A stretch of 11,522 nt of DNA from Rhodoferax sp. UBA6134 (GCA_002422455.1 DIVK01000024.1:1-11522), one strand, 5' to 3'. Positions 1 through 6,867 are shown, counted from the stretch's first letter. Notes: generated by a model not told the origin, from the sequence alone. Translations and numbers: made by a program.

Positions 1-236
1 CGGTAAACCGCCTCATACCCTTCCGGAGCCAGGAAATCGGCCTGTGGCAACTCCGGCCAATGCTTGAAGTATTTTTCCTCGCGCCGGTGCAGCTTGCGCA
101 CCTCCCGCAGACACACGATGTCGGCATCGAGCTGCTCAACCGCGTGGCCCAGGTTGTGGATTTCCAGCCTGCGCTGCGGCCCGATACCCTGCACGCCCTT
201 GTGAATGTTGTAAGTGGCGACACGAACGATGTTCAT
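1..236 (-). CDS. Endonuclease/exonuclease/phosphatase (EEP) family protein, 5' part only
   Basis: The first 78 codons of a gene that continues past the left edge. The start ATG at 236-234 opens MNIVRVATYNIHKGVQGIGP, which has the family's opening strand with the metal-site Asn (YNIHKG). A second motif around residues 43-48 (CLREVR) carries the conserved metal-binding Glu. Family members are Mg-dependent phosphoesterases acting on nucleic acids or phospholipid/inositol phosphates; the substrate cannot be told from this fragment. The usual Gln before the motif Glu (LQEV) is Arg here. The gene starts 4 bp after the nudB stop codon (TGA 243-241), so it is probably translated in the same transcript as nudB, perhaps by coupling, because no strong ribosome binding site is visible. 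Family assignment is confident; specific function is unknown. Confidence 0.85.
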   Translation of the reverse strand, partial: MNIVRVATYNIHKGVQGIGPQRRLEIHNLGHAVEQLDADIVCLREVRKLHRREEKYFKHWPELPQADFLAPEGYEAVY

Positions 237-240
237 GGAT

Positions 241-720
241 TCACGCTTGCGCCCTCGCGGCAGCCAGCCTCGGCAACAGCAAACAGGCCTCCGCATTGGA
301 TGGTGAAAAACAGGCTTGTGCGGCTTGCCGGTAAGGCAGCCACTGGTACGCCGTATGTTCACGCGGGTTCAGGCGCACCGGCATCCCGGCAGGCACCCGC
401 AAACCAAACAGATGCTCGGTGTTGCACCGAACACCCGGCGCGTAGCGATGCAGCCAGCGCGGATAAATATCGTAGACATTCTCGATCTGCCAGTCACACA
501 GCCCGGCGGCCAGCGGCGTGCCGGGGCTGCAGTCCATCCCGGTCTCCTCCTGCACCTCGCGCACCGCCGTTTGCGCAAAAGACTCCGCCAACGCGTCCTT
601 GCTGCCGGTGACGGATTGCCAAAAGTCGATGGCATCCGCCCTTTTGATCAGCAGCACGTCCAACGCCGCGGTGTAAATCACCACCAGCACGGATTGGGGA
701 ATTTTGTAGGTCGAAATCAT
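241..720 (-). CDS. nudB: Dihydroneopterin triphosphate diphosphatase (Nudix hydrolase NudB)
   Basis: 159 residues. NudB removes pyrophosphate from 7,8-dihydroneopterin triphosphate, an early step in folate synthesis in the cytoplasm. The opening YKIPQSVLVVIY and the block FWQSVTGS (33-40) match E. coli NudB closely. The Nudix box spans about 39-62: Gly39, Glu46, the REVQEE core (54-59) and Gly61. Six residues rather than the canonical five separate Gly39 and Glu46, which I recall as usual in betaproteobacterial NudB. The start is the only reasonable one: an in-frame TGA lies about ten codons upstream with no ATG, GTG or TTG between. The start has no Shine-Dalgarno sequence, because the U-tract of the aspS terminator ends one base before the ATG. 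It is followed 4 bp later by the EEP-family gene. Confidence 0.93.
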   Translation of the reverse strand: MISTYKIPQSVLVVIYTAALDVLLIKRADAIDFWQSVTGSKDALAESFAQTAVREVQEETGMDCSPGTPLAAGLCDWQIENVYDIYPRWLHRYAPGVRCNTEHLFGLRVPAGMPVRLNPREHTAYQWLPYRQAAQACFSPSNAEACLLLPRLAAARAQA

Positions 721-748
721 GAAAAAAGGCGCTGATTGAGCGCCCTTT
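721..748 (-). terminator. Rho-independent terminator after aspS, abutting nudB
   Basis: On the minus strand the stem GGCGCT (744-739), loop CAATC (738-734) and AGCGCC (733-728) is followed by TTTTTT (727-722). The stem can extend outward by one G-U and three A-U pairs using AAAG (748-745). It lies 34 bp beyond the aspS stop. It is unusual in that the U-tract ends one base before the nudB ATG (720-718). Read on the plus strand, the hairpin is followed only by CTTTCATT, so termination in that direction would be weak. Confidence 0.8.
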
Positions 749-754
749 CATTCT

Positions 755-777
755 GCCTGAATCTTCCGTATTCAGAC
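755..777 (-). promoter_or_regulatory. Stem-loop between aspS stop and the terminator
   Basis: On the minus strand GTCTGAAT (777-770) can pair with ATTCAGGC (762-755) across a 7-nt loop: eight pairs including one G-U. It starts 4 bp after the aspS stop codon and ends 6 bp before the terminator stem, so the gap to nudB is almost entirely two tandem hairpins. It could protect the aspS 3' end or be part of a regulatory leader for nudB. Only the base pairing is seen; a function is inferred. Confidence 0.4.
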
Positions 778-781
778 TTGA

Positions 782-2596
782 TCAAACCGGTTTTGCCGGC
801 TCGGCGTTGCGCAATCTGATGTGCAGCTCACGCAACTGCTTCTCATCCACCGGACCGGGTGCCTGCGTCAACAAACATTGGGCGCGCTGGGTCTTGGGGA
901 AGGCAATCACATCCCGGATGGACTCGGCCCCGGTCATGAGGGTGACGATGCGGTCCAGGCCGAAGGCCAGACCACCGTGCGGTGGCGCACCGTATTGCAG
1001 CGCGTCGAGCAGGAAACCGAACTTGTCCTGCGCCTCTTCGGGCGTGATCTTCAGGGCATCAAACACTTTTTGCTGCACGTCCGCACGGTGGATCCGCACC
1101 GAGCCGCCCCCCATCTCCCAGCCGTTGAGCACCATGTCGTAGCCTTGGGAAATGCATTTCTCAGGCGCCGTGACCATCCAGTCTTCGTGGCCCTCCTTGG
1201 GCGCCGTGAAGGGATGATGCACCGCGGTGTAGCGCTGCGCTTCATCATCAAACTCGAACATCGGGAAGTCGACCACCCACATGGGACGCCAGGCGCTCTC
1301 GAACAGGCCATTCTTCTTGCCAAACTCGCTGTGTCCGATCTTGATGCGCAAGGCGCCGATCGCATCATTGACCACCTTGGTCTTGTCGGCACCAAAGAAA
1401 ATCAGATCCCCGTCCTGGGCGCCAGTACGCGCCAGCACTTCGGTCAGGGCCTTGTCGTGGATGTTCTTGACGATGGGACTTTGCAAACCCTCACGACCTT
1501 TGGCAAGTTCGTTGACCTTAATGTAGGCCAGCCCCTTGGCACCGTAGATTTTTACGAACTCGGTGTAAGCATCAATTTCGCCGCGGCTCAGGCCGCCATT
1601 TTCTCTGGCACCACCCGGAATGCGAAGACCAACCACCCGGCCGCCCTTCATGGTGGCGGCACCGGCGAACACCTTGAAATCCACGTCCGTCATGACATCG
1701 GTCAACTCCGCGAACTCAAGCTTGACACGCAGGTCAGGCTTGTCGGAACCGTAGCGATGCATGGCCTCGCTGTAGGCCATGACCGGAAACTCGCCCAGGT
1801 CAACGTTCAGCGTGTTCTTGAACACGGTGGTGATCATGCCCTGGAACATGTCGCGGATATCCTGCTCGCTCAGGAACGAGGTCTCGATATCGATCTGCGT
1901 GAATTCGGGCTGGCGATCAGCGCGCAGGTCTTCGTCGCGGAAGCACTTGGTAATCTGGTAATAGCGGTCGTAGCCAGCCACCATCAGCAACTGCTTGAAC
2001 AGTTGGGGACTTTGCGGCAAGGCAAAAAAGTGCCCCTCATGCACACGGCTGGGCACCAGGTAGTCACGCGCCCCCTCTGGCGTGGACTTGCCCAGCATCG
2101 GGGTTTCAATGTCGATGAACCCATGGGCATCCAGAAACTTGCGCACCTCCATGGACACGCGGTAACGCAGCATCAGGTTGTTCTGCATGTAAGGACGGCG
2201 CAGGTCCAGCACCCGGTGCGTCAGGCGCGTGGTCTCGCTCAGGTTCTCGTCATCCAGCTGAAACGGTGGCGTAACCGATGGGTTGAGCACCGTCAGCTCA
2301 TGGCACAACACCTCGATCTTGCCGCTTTTGAGGTTGTCGTTGGCGGTACCCGCCGGGCGGGCGCGCACCAGGCCCTTGACCTGAATACAAAACTCGTTGC
2401 GCAGACCCTCGGCCGTTTTGAACATGTCGGCCCGGTCCGGGTCACACACCACCTGTACGTAACCTTCACGGTCGCGCAGGTCGACAAAGATCACGCCGCC
2501 GTGGTCACGCCGGCGATTGACCCAGCCGCACAGGGTAACGGTTTCGCCCAGCAGGGCTTCGGTCACAAGACCGCAATAGTGGGAACGCATGGCCAT
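782..2596 (-). CDS. aspS: Aspartyl-tRNA synthetase, probably non-discriminating
   Basis: 604 residues, the usual length for bacterial AspRS (about 590). It attaches aspartate to tRNA(Asp) in the cytoplasm. It has an N-terminal OB-fold anticodon-binding domain (about 1-110), then the class II catalytic core: the motif 1 region with TPEGARDYLVPSR, QSPQLFKQ near residue 195, motif 2 FRDEDLRADRQPEFTQID near 218-235, a GAD insertion domain (roughly 300-420) and motif 3 GLAFGLDRI near 541-549. His32 (in RRRDHGG) and Gly83 (in RPAG) match the Pseudomonas aeruginosa enzyme that also charges tRNA(Asn); E. coli has Leu and Lys there. The start could also be Met3 (MRSHYCG, as in E. coli). It lies 50 bp after the DUF502 gene and is closed by a terminator. 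Confidence 0.98.
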   Translation of the reverse strand: MAMRSHYCGLVTEALLGETVTLCGWVNRRRDHGGVIFVDLRDREGYVQVVCDPDRADMFKTAEGLRNEFCIQVKGLVRARPAGTANDNLKSGKIEVLCHELTVLNPSVTPPFQLDDENLSETTRLTHRVLDLRRPYMQNNLMLRYRVSMEVRKFLDAHGFIDIETPMLGKSTPEGARDYLVPSRVHEGHFFALPQSPQLFKQLLMVAGYDRYYQITKCFRDEDLRADRQPEFTQIDIETSFLSEQDIRDMFQGMITTVFKNTLNVDLGEFPVMAYSEAMHRYGSDKPDLRVKLEFAELTDVMTDVDFKVFAGAATMKGGRVVGLRIPGGARENGGLSRGEIDAYTEFVKIYGAKGLAYIKVNELAKGREGLQSPIVKNIHDKALTEVLARTGAQDGDLIFFGADKTKVVNDAIGALRIKIGHSEFGKKNGLFESAWRPMWVVDFPMFEFDDEAQRYTAVHHPFTAPKEGHEDWMVTAPEKCISQGYDMVLNGWEMGGGSVRIHRADVQQKVFDALKITPEEAQDKFGFLLDALQYGAPPHGGLAFGLDRIVTLMTGAESIRDVIAFPKTQRAQCLLTQAPGPVDEKQLRELHIRLRNAEPAKPV

Positions 2597-2612
2597 AGAC
2601 AGCTTTCATAGC

Positions 2613-2628
2613 CCGCCGGAAAAGGCGG
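2613..2628 (-). promoter_or_regulatory. Small GC stem-loop in the aspS leader
   Basis: On the minus strand CCGCC (2628-2624), loop TTTTCC, GGCGG (2617-2613) forms a 5-bp stem in the 50-bp gap between the DUF502 gene and aspS, 16 bp upstream of the aspS ATG. No U-tract follows, so it is not a terminator. It could influence aspS translation. Evidence is pairing alone. Confidence 0.25.
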
Positions 2629-2646
2629 CACAGGTTATCAATAAAA

Positions 2647-3288
2647 TTATTTGGAAGAAACGGTCACCGAAGCCGCGGGCGCCACCGACCCCATGGAGAT
2701 CACATAGGTCAGGGCCTCATCCACACTCATCTTCAACTCAATGACTTCAGAGCGCGGCAGCATCAGGAAAAATCCGCTGGTCGGGTTGGGCGTGGTGGGC
2801 ACATAGACACTCACAAAATCCGGCCCCAGATGCCCGGCGACCTCACCGCCAGGGGTGCCGGTCTGGAACGCGATGGTCCAGACACCCGCGCGCGGATACT
2901 GCACCAGCATGGCGGTGCGAAACGCATTGCCGTTGCTGGAAAAAAGTGTGTCCGACACTTTTTTCACACTGTTGTAAATGGACTTGAACACCGGAATTTT
3001 GGTGAACAGCCTATCCCACCGGTTGAGCAGCCAGTTGCCTGCCACATTGGAGACCAGTGCCCCCGTCAGCAGCAAGACGGAAAAAACCAGAAGCACGCCC
3101 AGACCGGGGATGTGCCGAAATTGCTCAAGCAAGGCGCCGGTCGAGGCTGGCGTCACGGCGACAAGCCCGGTCAAAATACCGCCAAAAATGGCGTCGAGCA
3201 GCCCAACCAGCCACAACAACACCCAAATGGTGAGAGTCAGCGGCAACCAGGCCAGCAGGCCGGTGAGCAGGTATTTTTTAATTGGCAC
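2647..3288 (-). CDS. DUF502 family inner-membrane protein
   Basis: 213 residues starting with GTG (3288-3286); AGGGA at 3299-3295 is a good ribosome binding site, 6 nt upstream. Two hydrophobic segments are visible, about residues 6-35 and 62-85, followed by a soluble domain of about 125 residues starting at NRWDRLFTKIPVFKSIYNSVKK and ending in a Ser/Ala/Val tail. The motif around IPVFKSIYNSVKKV and the later GPDFVSVYVPTTPNPTSGFF are typical of this family (PF04367), whose biochemical role is not established. It probably has both helices in the inner membrane with the larger domain on one side. It sits 30 bp after the zinc ribbon gene and 50 bp before aspS, an arrangement I recall as common in betaproteobacteria, so co-transcription is likely. 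Confidence 0.9.
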   Translation of the reverse strand: MPIKKYLLTGLLAWLPLTLTIWVLLWLVGLLDAIFGGILTGLVAVTPASTGALLEQFRHIPGLGVLLVFSVLLLTGALVSNVAGNWLLNRWDRLFTKIPVFKSIYNSVKKVSDTLFSSNGNAFRTAMLVQYPRAGVWTIAFQTGTPGGEVAGHLGPDFVSVYVPTTPNPTSGFFLMLPRSEVIELKMSVDEALTYVISMGSVAPAASVTVSSK

Positions 3289-3318
3289 GAGGGGTCCCTG
3301 GGTTTCGCTGGCCGCGCA

Positions 3319-3660
3319 TCAATGGCAGGCACACGAGCCACCGCATCCACCTGCGGCAGCAGGTGGCGACGCATCGGTCTTTACGGAGGAACTCTCGCCC
3401 GGCTTGGTGCCGTCCGCTCCTTTTGACGCCGTATCAGCGCCGGGAGGGGCAGTGACCGTGCTGGAGCCCGCCGACGCCCCACCCTTGAAGTCGGTGGCAT
3501 ACCAGCCGGAACCCTTGAGCTGAAAGCCCGCCGCCGTCAACTGCTTTGCGAAGGCAGCCGCCCCACAGCTTGGACAGTCTGTCAGCGGGTCATCCGACAT
3601 TTTCTGCAACACGTCCTTGGCAAACCCGCAGGACCCGCATTTATAAGCGTAAATTGGCAT
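3319..3660 (-). CDS. FmdB-type zinc ribbon protein
   Basis: 113 residues. The N-terminal domain MPIYAYKCGSCG has two CxxC knuckles, Cys8/Cys11 and Cys29/Cys32, which bind one zinc in the FmdB/CxxC_CxxC_SSSS family (PF09723). GFQLKGSGWYATDFK (45-59) is the family's conserved tail of that domain. A low-complexity Gly/Ala/Ser/Thr/Pro linker (60-104) then leads to a Cys/His-rich end, GGCGGSCACH, which could bind a second metal. FmdB was named as a putative regulator of formamidase genes, but the general role of these small proteins is unknown. It is the first gene after a predicted promoter and lies 30 bp before the DUF502 gene. The family is clear; function is not. Confidence 0.92.
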   Translation of the reverse strand: MPIYAYKCGSCGFAKDVLQKMSDDPLTDCPSCGAAAFAKQLTAAGFQLKGSGWYATDFKGGASAGSSTVTAPPGADTASKGADGTKPGESSSVKTDASPPAAAGGCGGSCACH

Positions 3661-3697
3661 GGCGATAAGACTCGGATTTCAGGTAGCAAAGTCCCAA

Positions 3698-3703
3698 ATT
3701 ATA
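3698..3703 (-). promoter_or_regulatory. Predicted -10 box of the fmdB-like/DUF502/aspS unit
   Basis: A perfect TATAAT (minus strand, 3703-3698) lies in the 82-bp gap between ubiB and the zinc ribbon gene, which is the widest gap in the window. It is about 38 bp upstream of the ATG at 3660. No good -35 hexamer is found 16-19 bp upstream (for example GCAGCG at 17 bp), so activity may be modest or depend on an activator. Transcription would start near 3690. Confidence 0.5.
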
Positions 3704-3742
3704 GGGCGTCAGCCCCTCACCGCTGCTCGCCAGTCAGCCCAA

Positions 3743-5308
3743 CTAGAAAACCCGGACCCGCACAATCAGCTGCATGACCACCAGGCCCAGCACAAAGCCG
3801 ACGCCACCGTACACGAGCGCCTGCAGCAGGCGGTTGGTGCGCCTTTGCTCAACCAGCAACTCGTCCAGCCCCTGGTTCGGGGCCGAGCGCTTGTTCTGAA
3901 GAAAATCAAACAACAGCCGGGGTAACTCGGGCAATAATTTGGCGTAGCGGGGAGCCTCGTTGCGCAACTGGCCGATGAGTTTTTTGGGCCCCAACTGATC
4001 GATCATCCATTTCTCAAGAAACGGTTTGGCCGTCGCCCAGAGATCCAGCTCCGGATCCAGTTGCCGCCCCAGTCCTTCTATATTGAGCAGGGTTTTTTGC
4101 AACAAGACCAACTGCGGCTGGATTTCGACCGAAAAACGCCGGGAGGTCTGAAACAGCCGCATCAGCACCAGTCCAAGTGAGATTTCCTTGAGCGGCCGGT
4201 CAAAGTACGGCTCACACACGGAACGGATGGCGGACTCCAGCTCGTCGACCCGCGTCGCGGCAGGCACCCAGCCGGACTCGATATGCAACTCGGCCACCCG
4301 CTTGTAGTCGCGCCGGAAAAAGGCCGTGAAGTTCTGCGCCAGATACTCCTTGTCCGACTCGGTCAAGGTGCCCACGATGCCGAAATCAAGCGAGATATAA
4401 CGGCCGAATGTGGCAGGCGCCACACTGACCTGAATGTTGCCGGGGTGCATGTCGGCATGAAAGAAACCATCCCGGAACACCTGGGTGAAAAACAGGATGA
4501 CGCCATCCCGCGCCAGCTTGGGGATGTTCACCCCCGCCGCCCGCAGGCGTGCCACCTGGCTGATGGGTATGCCGTTCATGCGCTCCATCACAATGACCTC
4601 GGTCGCGCAATAGTCCCAGAACATCTCCGGAATCAGCACCAGATCCAGCCCCTCCATATTGCGCCGCAGTTGCGCAGCACTCGACGCCTCACGCACCAGA
4701 TCGAGCTCATCATGCAGATACTTGTCAAATTCAGCCACCACTTCGCGCGGCTTGAGGCGCTTGCCGTCATTGGACAAACGATCCACCCAGCCCGCCATCA
4801 GGCGCATCAGGCTCAGATCCTTTTCGATCGCCGGGAGCATGCCAGGGCGCAGCACCTTGACGGCCACCTCCCGTTCCCGGCCGGCCCGATCCTTGAGCAC
4901 GGCAAAATGCACCTGCGCAATCGAGGCGCTGGCGACCGGCTCCTGCTCGAATGAAACAAAAATGTCCGCCAGTTTCTTGTTGAAAGCGCGCTCAATGGTG
5001 GCAACGGCCACCTCGCTGCCGAAGGGCGGCACGCGATCCTGCAGACGAGCCAGTTCGTCCGCGATATCCAGCGGCAACAAGTCGCGCCGGGTCGACAGCA
5101 CCTGTCCGAATTTGACAAAAATGGGACCCAGGCGCTCCAGCGCCTGCCGGATACGCTGACCACGAGGCGCATCGAACTTGCGCCCGACCGACACGATGCG
5201 GGCCACAGTCCGCAACCAGGGTTTTTGAAAGCTCGTCAGGAGCAGCTTATCCAGACCGTAGCGCAGCATCACCCAAACGATGAAGACGCCACGGAACAGG
5301 CGGGTCAT
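3743..5308 (-). CDS. ubiB: UbiB, atypical kinase/ATPase of ubiquinone biosynthesis
   Basis: 521 residues (E. coli 546). UbiB is a membrane-associated protein-kinase-like ATPase needed for coenzyme Q synthesis, thought to help extract or present lipid intermediates to the Ubi enzymes. Family hallmarks are present: the KxGQ motif at Lys66-Gln69 followed by LSTRRDLLP; the Ala-rich loop ASASIAQVH (126-134) in place of a Gly-rich loop; invariant Lys151 in VAVKV; HADMHPGN (284-291); and the metal-binding DFG at 308-310. A C-terminal hydrophobic segment (about 495-517) fits the expected membrane helix. Its ATG overlaps the ubiJ stop codon by 4 bases (ATGA), indicating translational coupling. It is the last gene before the predicted promoter at 3698-3703. 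Confidence 0.97.
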   Translation of the reverse strand: MTRLFRGVFIVWVMLRYGLDKLLLTSFQKPWLRTVARIVSVGRKFDAPRGQRIRQALERLGPIFVKFGQVLSTRRDLLPLDIADELARLQDRVPPFGSEVAVATIERAFNKKLADIFVSFEQEPVASASIAQVHFAVLKDRAGREREVAVKVLRPGMLPAIEKDLSLMRLMAGWVDRLSNDGKRLKPREVVAEFDKYLHDELDLVREASSAAQLRRNMEGLDLVLIPEMFWDYCATEVIVMERMNGIPISQVARLRAAGVNIPKLARDGVILFFTQVFRDGFFHADMHPGNIQVSVAPATFGRYISLDFGIVGTLTESDKEYLAQNFTAFFRRDYKRVAELHIESGWVPAATRVDELESAIRSVCEPYFDRPLKEISLGLVLMRLFQTSRRFSVEIQPQLVLLQKTLLNIEGLGRQLDPELDLWATAKPFLEKWMIDQLGPKKLIGQLRNEAPRYAKLLPELPRLLFDFLQNKRSAPNQGLDELLVEQRRTNRLLQALVYGGVGFVLGLVVMQLIVRVRVF

Positions 5309-5856
5309 GCCGCGTCCCCGGTCGAACCGCCCGCGGCGTTTGCCGACAGGAACTGCCGCAAGGCCCGCACGGCGGCCCGGCCCGCCTGCCCCAAGGTGTG
5401 GGCCGGGGCATCGCCCACGACACGGGACAGGTCTTCCTCCAGGTCCCAGCGAATGTGATCAGCCAGCCAGTTGATCTCGGCGGCCAGTTGCACATCCCCT
5501 TCGACGCGCACGGCGGGCTTGTCACCACGCAGTGCAGCTTGCACCAGCGCCAGGGGAGATTCTTCAGCGACCGTCAACACCAGGTCCGCATTCAGCTCGG
5601 GCGGCGCCCGATCCAGCAAACCGGCTGGCGTGGCGATCAATTTCATTGCAAATGCACGCCACTGCATGTGAACGACACGACCTTTTTGTCGTGCCAGACG
5701 GCTGGTGGCCTCTTTTTCCTGAAGCAAAATGTGATTCAGCAGCAGGACGATGCGACGCTGCATTTCGTCCACCACCCACACCGGCGGCTGCAAATCGGGA
5801 AGCGGGAGATTCTGAAGGAATCCATCCAGAAATGGAAAAGGGAACTGTGTTGCCAT
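5305..5856 (-). CDS. ubiJ: UbiJ, SCP2-domain ubiquinone biosynthesis factor
   Basis: 183 residues (E. coli UbiJ about 201). UbiJ is an accessory protein of the soluble Ubi complex; its SCP2 lipid-binding domain is thought to hold the hydrophobic polyprenyl intermediates. The SCP2-like part covers about 30-145, including the strand ADLVLTVAEESPLALVQAAL and VRVEGDVQLAAEINWLAD. The C-terminal helix-rich tail WDLEEDLSRVVGDAPAH is typical of UbiJ. Position strengthens the call: it lies directly before ubiB with a 4-base stop/start overlap, as in E. coli ubiE-ubiJ-ubiB. GGGGA lies only 2 nt before the ATG at 5856, so the ribosome binding site is poorly spaced. Low sequence conservation is normal in this family. 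Confidence 0.9.
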   Translation of the reverse strand: MATQFPFPFLDGFLQNLPLPDLQPPVWVVDEMQRRIVLLLNHILLQEKEATSRLARQKGRVVHMQWRAFAMKLIATPAGLLDRAPPELNADLVLTVAEESPLALVQAALRGDKPAVRVEGDVQLAAEINWLADHIRWDLEEDLSRVVGDAPAHTLGQAGRAAVRALRQFLSANAAGGSTGDAA

Positions 5857-5901
5857 AGTCCCCGATTATTCCCTGAATTCAAACCGAATTCGCACCAGCC
5901 A

Positions 5902-6864
5902 TCATTGCAAAGCCTGCACCCCGGCCACCAACCAGCCACTGCCGTCGCTCTTGGCCTTGGTCATGTTCCACACTTCACGGAACGGGCTCGGGCCGGCGGA
6001 GGGCTCTTCGCGAATCATGCCGGAAAACTCGACACTGGCCATGTAGGCGTCACCCATGTCTTCGATGCCCAACAGCTGGGCATCGATCATGACGACATCG
6101 GTCAGATTGACCGGCCCGCCGCTATGGGTTTCCCGCTCGGCGAGCTGCGCCTGGATTTCCTTGAGCATGACGTCCGTCATCATGACACGCAAGGCATTGA
6201 TGTCCGACTTGTCCCAGGCCGCCTGCAGGGAAATAAAATTTTCCTTCGCCGACTTGAGGAAGCCCTCGCTGTCAAAACCAGCCGGAATACCCCAGCTCTG
6301 CGAACCAGCCAGGCCAGAACCAATCATCGACCCCGACGCCGCCGCATTCTGGGAATCGAACACCGTATTGCTGCGCTCCCACGGGCGGGCGGAGGCATCG
6401 TTACCGACATTTTCCGGCCGGTAACTGACAGGCGCCTGGGCCACGCTGGCCGGTGATGCACCCTGAAACGCAAACGGCGAATTGCCCGCGTTCTGCGACG
6501 CCGCCGCCTGACGCGAGCGCTTGAACCAGCTCACCGCCATCATGATCACCAGCGCCAGCAGGGCAAACATCATGAACTGCCCCATGCCCTCACCCAACCC
6601 GAGGGAGCTGGCCAGCCAGGCCAGGCCGAGACCCGCCGCCAGGCCGCCCAGCATGGCACCCCAAGGCCTCTTGGGGGCCGCCGCCGGTGCGGTGGGCGCA
6701 GGCGCTGCCGGTTTCACAGCACCTTGCGCCGGTGCAGCCTGACGCTGCGTCACGTTGCTGGACTGCTGACCGATGGAGCGGCCACCCCCCATGCGCCTGG
6801 CGGCTTCGGCGTTCAGGCTCGCCAACGCCAAAAATACCGTCAATAACAAAGTCCAGAATTTCAT
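5902..6864 (-). CDS. Tim44-like domain protein, secreted or membrane-anchored
   Basis: 320 residues from the ATG at 6864. I prefer this to the in-frame ATG at 6879 because GGAGAG (6873-6868) sits just before it, and because MKFWTLLLTVFLALASLNAEA then begins with a clean signal peptide. A Gly/Gln/Ala/Pro low-complexity stretch (about 25-66) follows, then two hydrophobic segments (about 69-89 and 95-115), a polar linker, and a C-terminal Tim44-like domain (about 195-319) with FISLQAAWDKSDINALR and WLVAGVQALQ. In mitochondria Tim44 tethers the import motor; bacterial relatives have no settled function. It lies between ubiE and ubiJ, so a role in the membrane side of ubiquinone synthesis is possible, but that is inference. 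It could instead be an unrelated envelope protein. Confidence 0.87.
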   Translation of the reverse strand: MKFWTLLLTVFLALASLNAEAARRMGGGRSIGQQSSNVTQRQAAPAQGAVKPAAPAPTAPAAAPKRPWGAMLGGLAAGLGLAWLASSLGLGEGMGQFMMFALLALVIMMAVSWFKRSRQAAASQNAGNSPFAFQGASPASVAQAPVSYRPENVGNDASARPWERSNTVFDSQNAAASGSMIGSGLAGSQSWGIPAGFDSEGFLKSAKENFISLQAAWDKSDINALRVMMTDVMLKEIQAQLAERETHSGGPVNLTDVVMIDAQLLGIEDMGDAYMASVEFSGMIREEPSAGPSPFREVWNMTKAKSDGSGWLVAGVQALQ

Positions 6865-6867
6865 CTT

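Noticed and set aside
494..751. Minus-strand ATG at 751 opening an 85-codon frame overlapping the start of nudB
   Set aside because: Its start lies at the base of the terminator stem, it is out of frame with nudB, and its translation has no domain. I considered it as a leader peptide but have no support beyond position.
821..2611. Open reading frame of 596 codons on the plus strand, antisense across the whole of aspS
   Set aside because: It mirrors the aspS codons in a GC-rich gene, where the complementary frame often stays open. Its translation is rich in His, Gln, Arg and Leu with no recognisable domain, and it has no promoter or ribosome binding site that I can see.
3703..3718. Stem GGGC-TGAC-GCCC downstream of ubiB as a ubiB terminator
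   Set aside because: The stem has only four to five pairs and is followed by TATAAT rather than a U-tract. It is more likely incidental to the promoter.
5875..5891. Two GAATTC hexamers separated by five bases upstream of ubiJ, possible operator
   Set aside because: Each hexamer is self-complementary, so the pair forms an inverted repeat by default. There is no promoter around it and nothing else to support a binding site.
5398..6456. 352-codon plus-strand frame across ubiJ and the Tim44-like gene
   Set aside because: It overlaps two well-supported minus-strand genes and their gap, and has no recognisable protein features. It is a codon-bias shadow.
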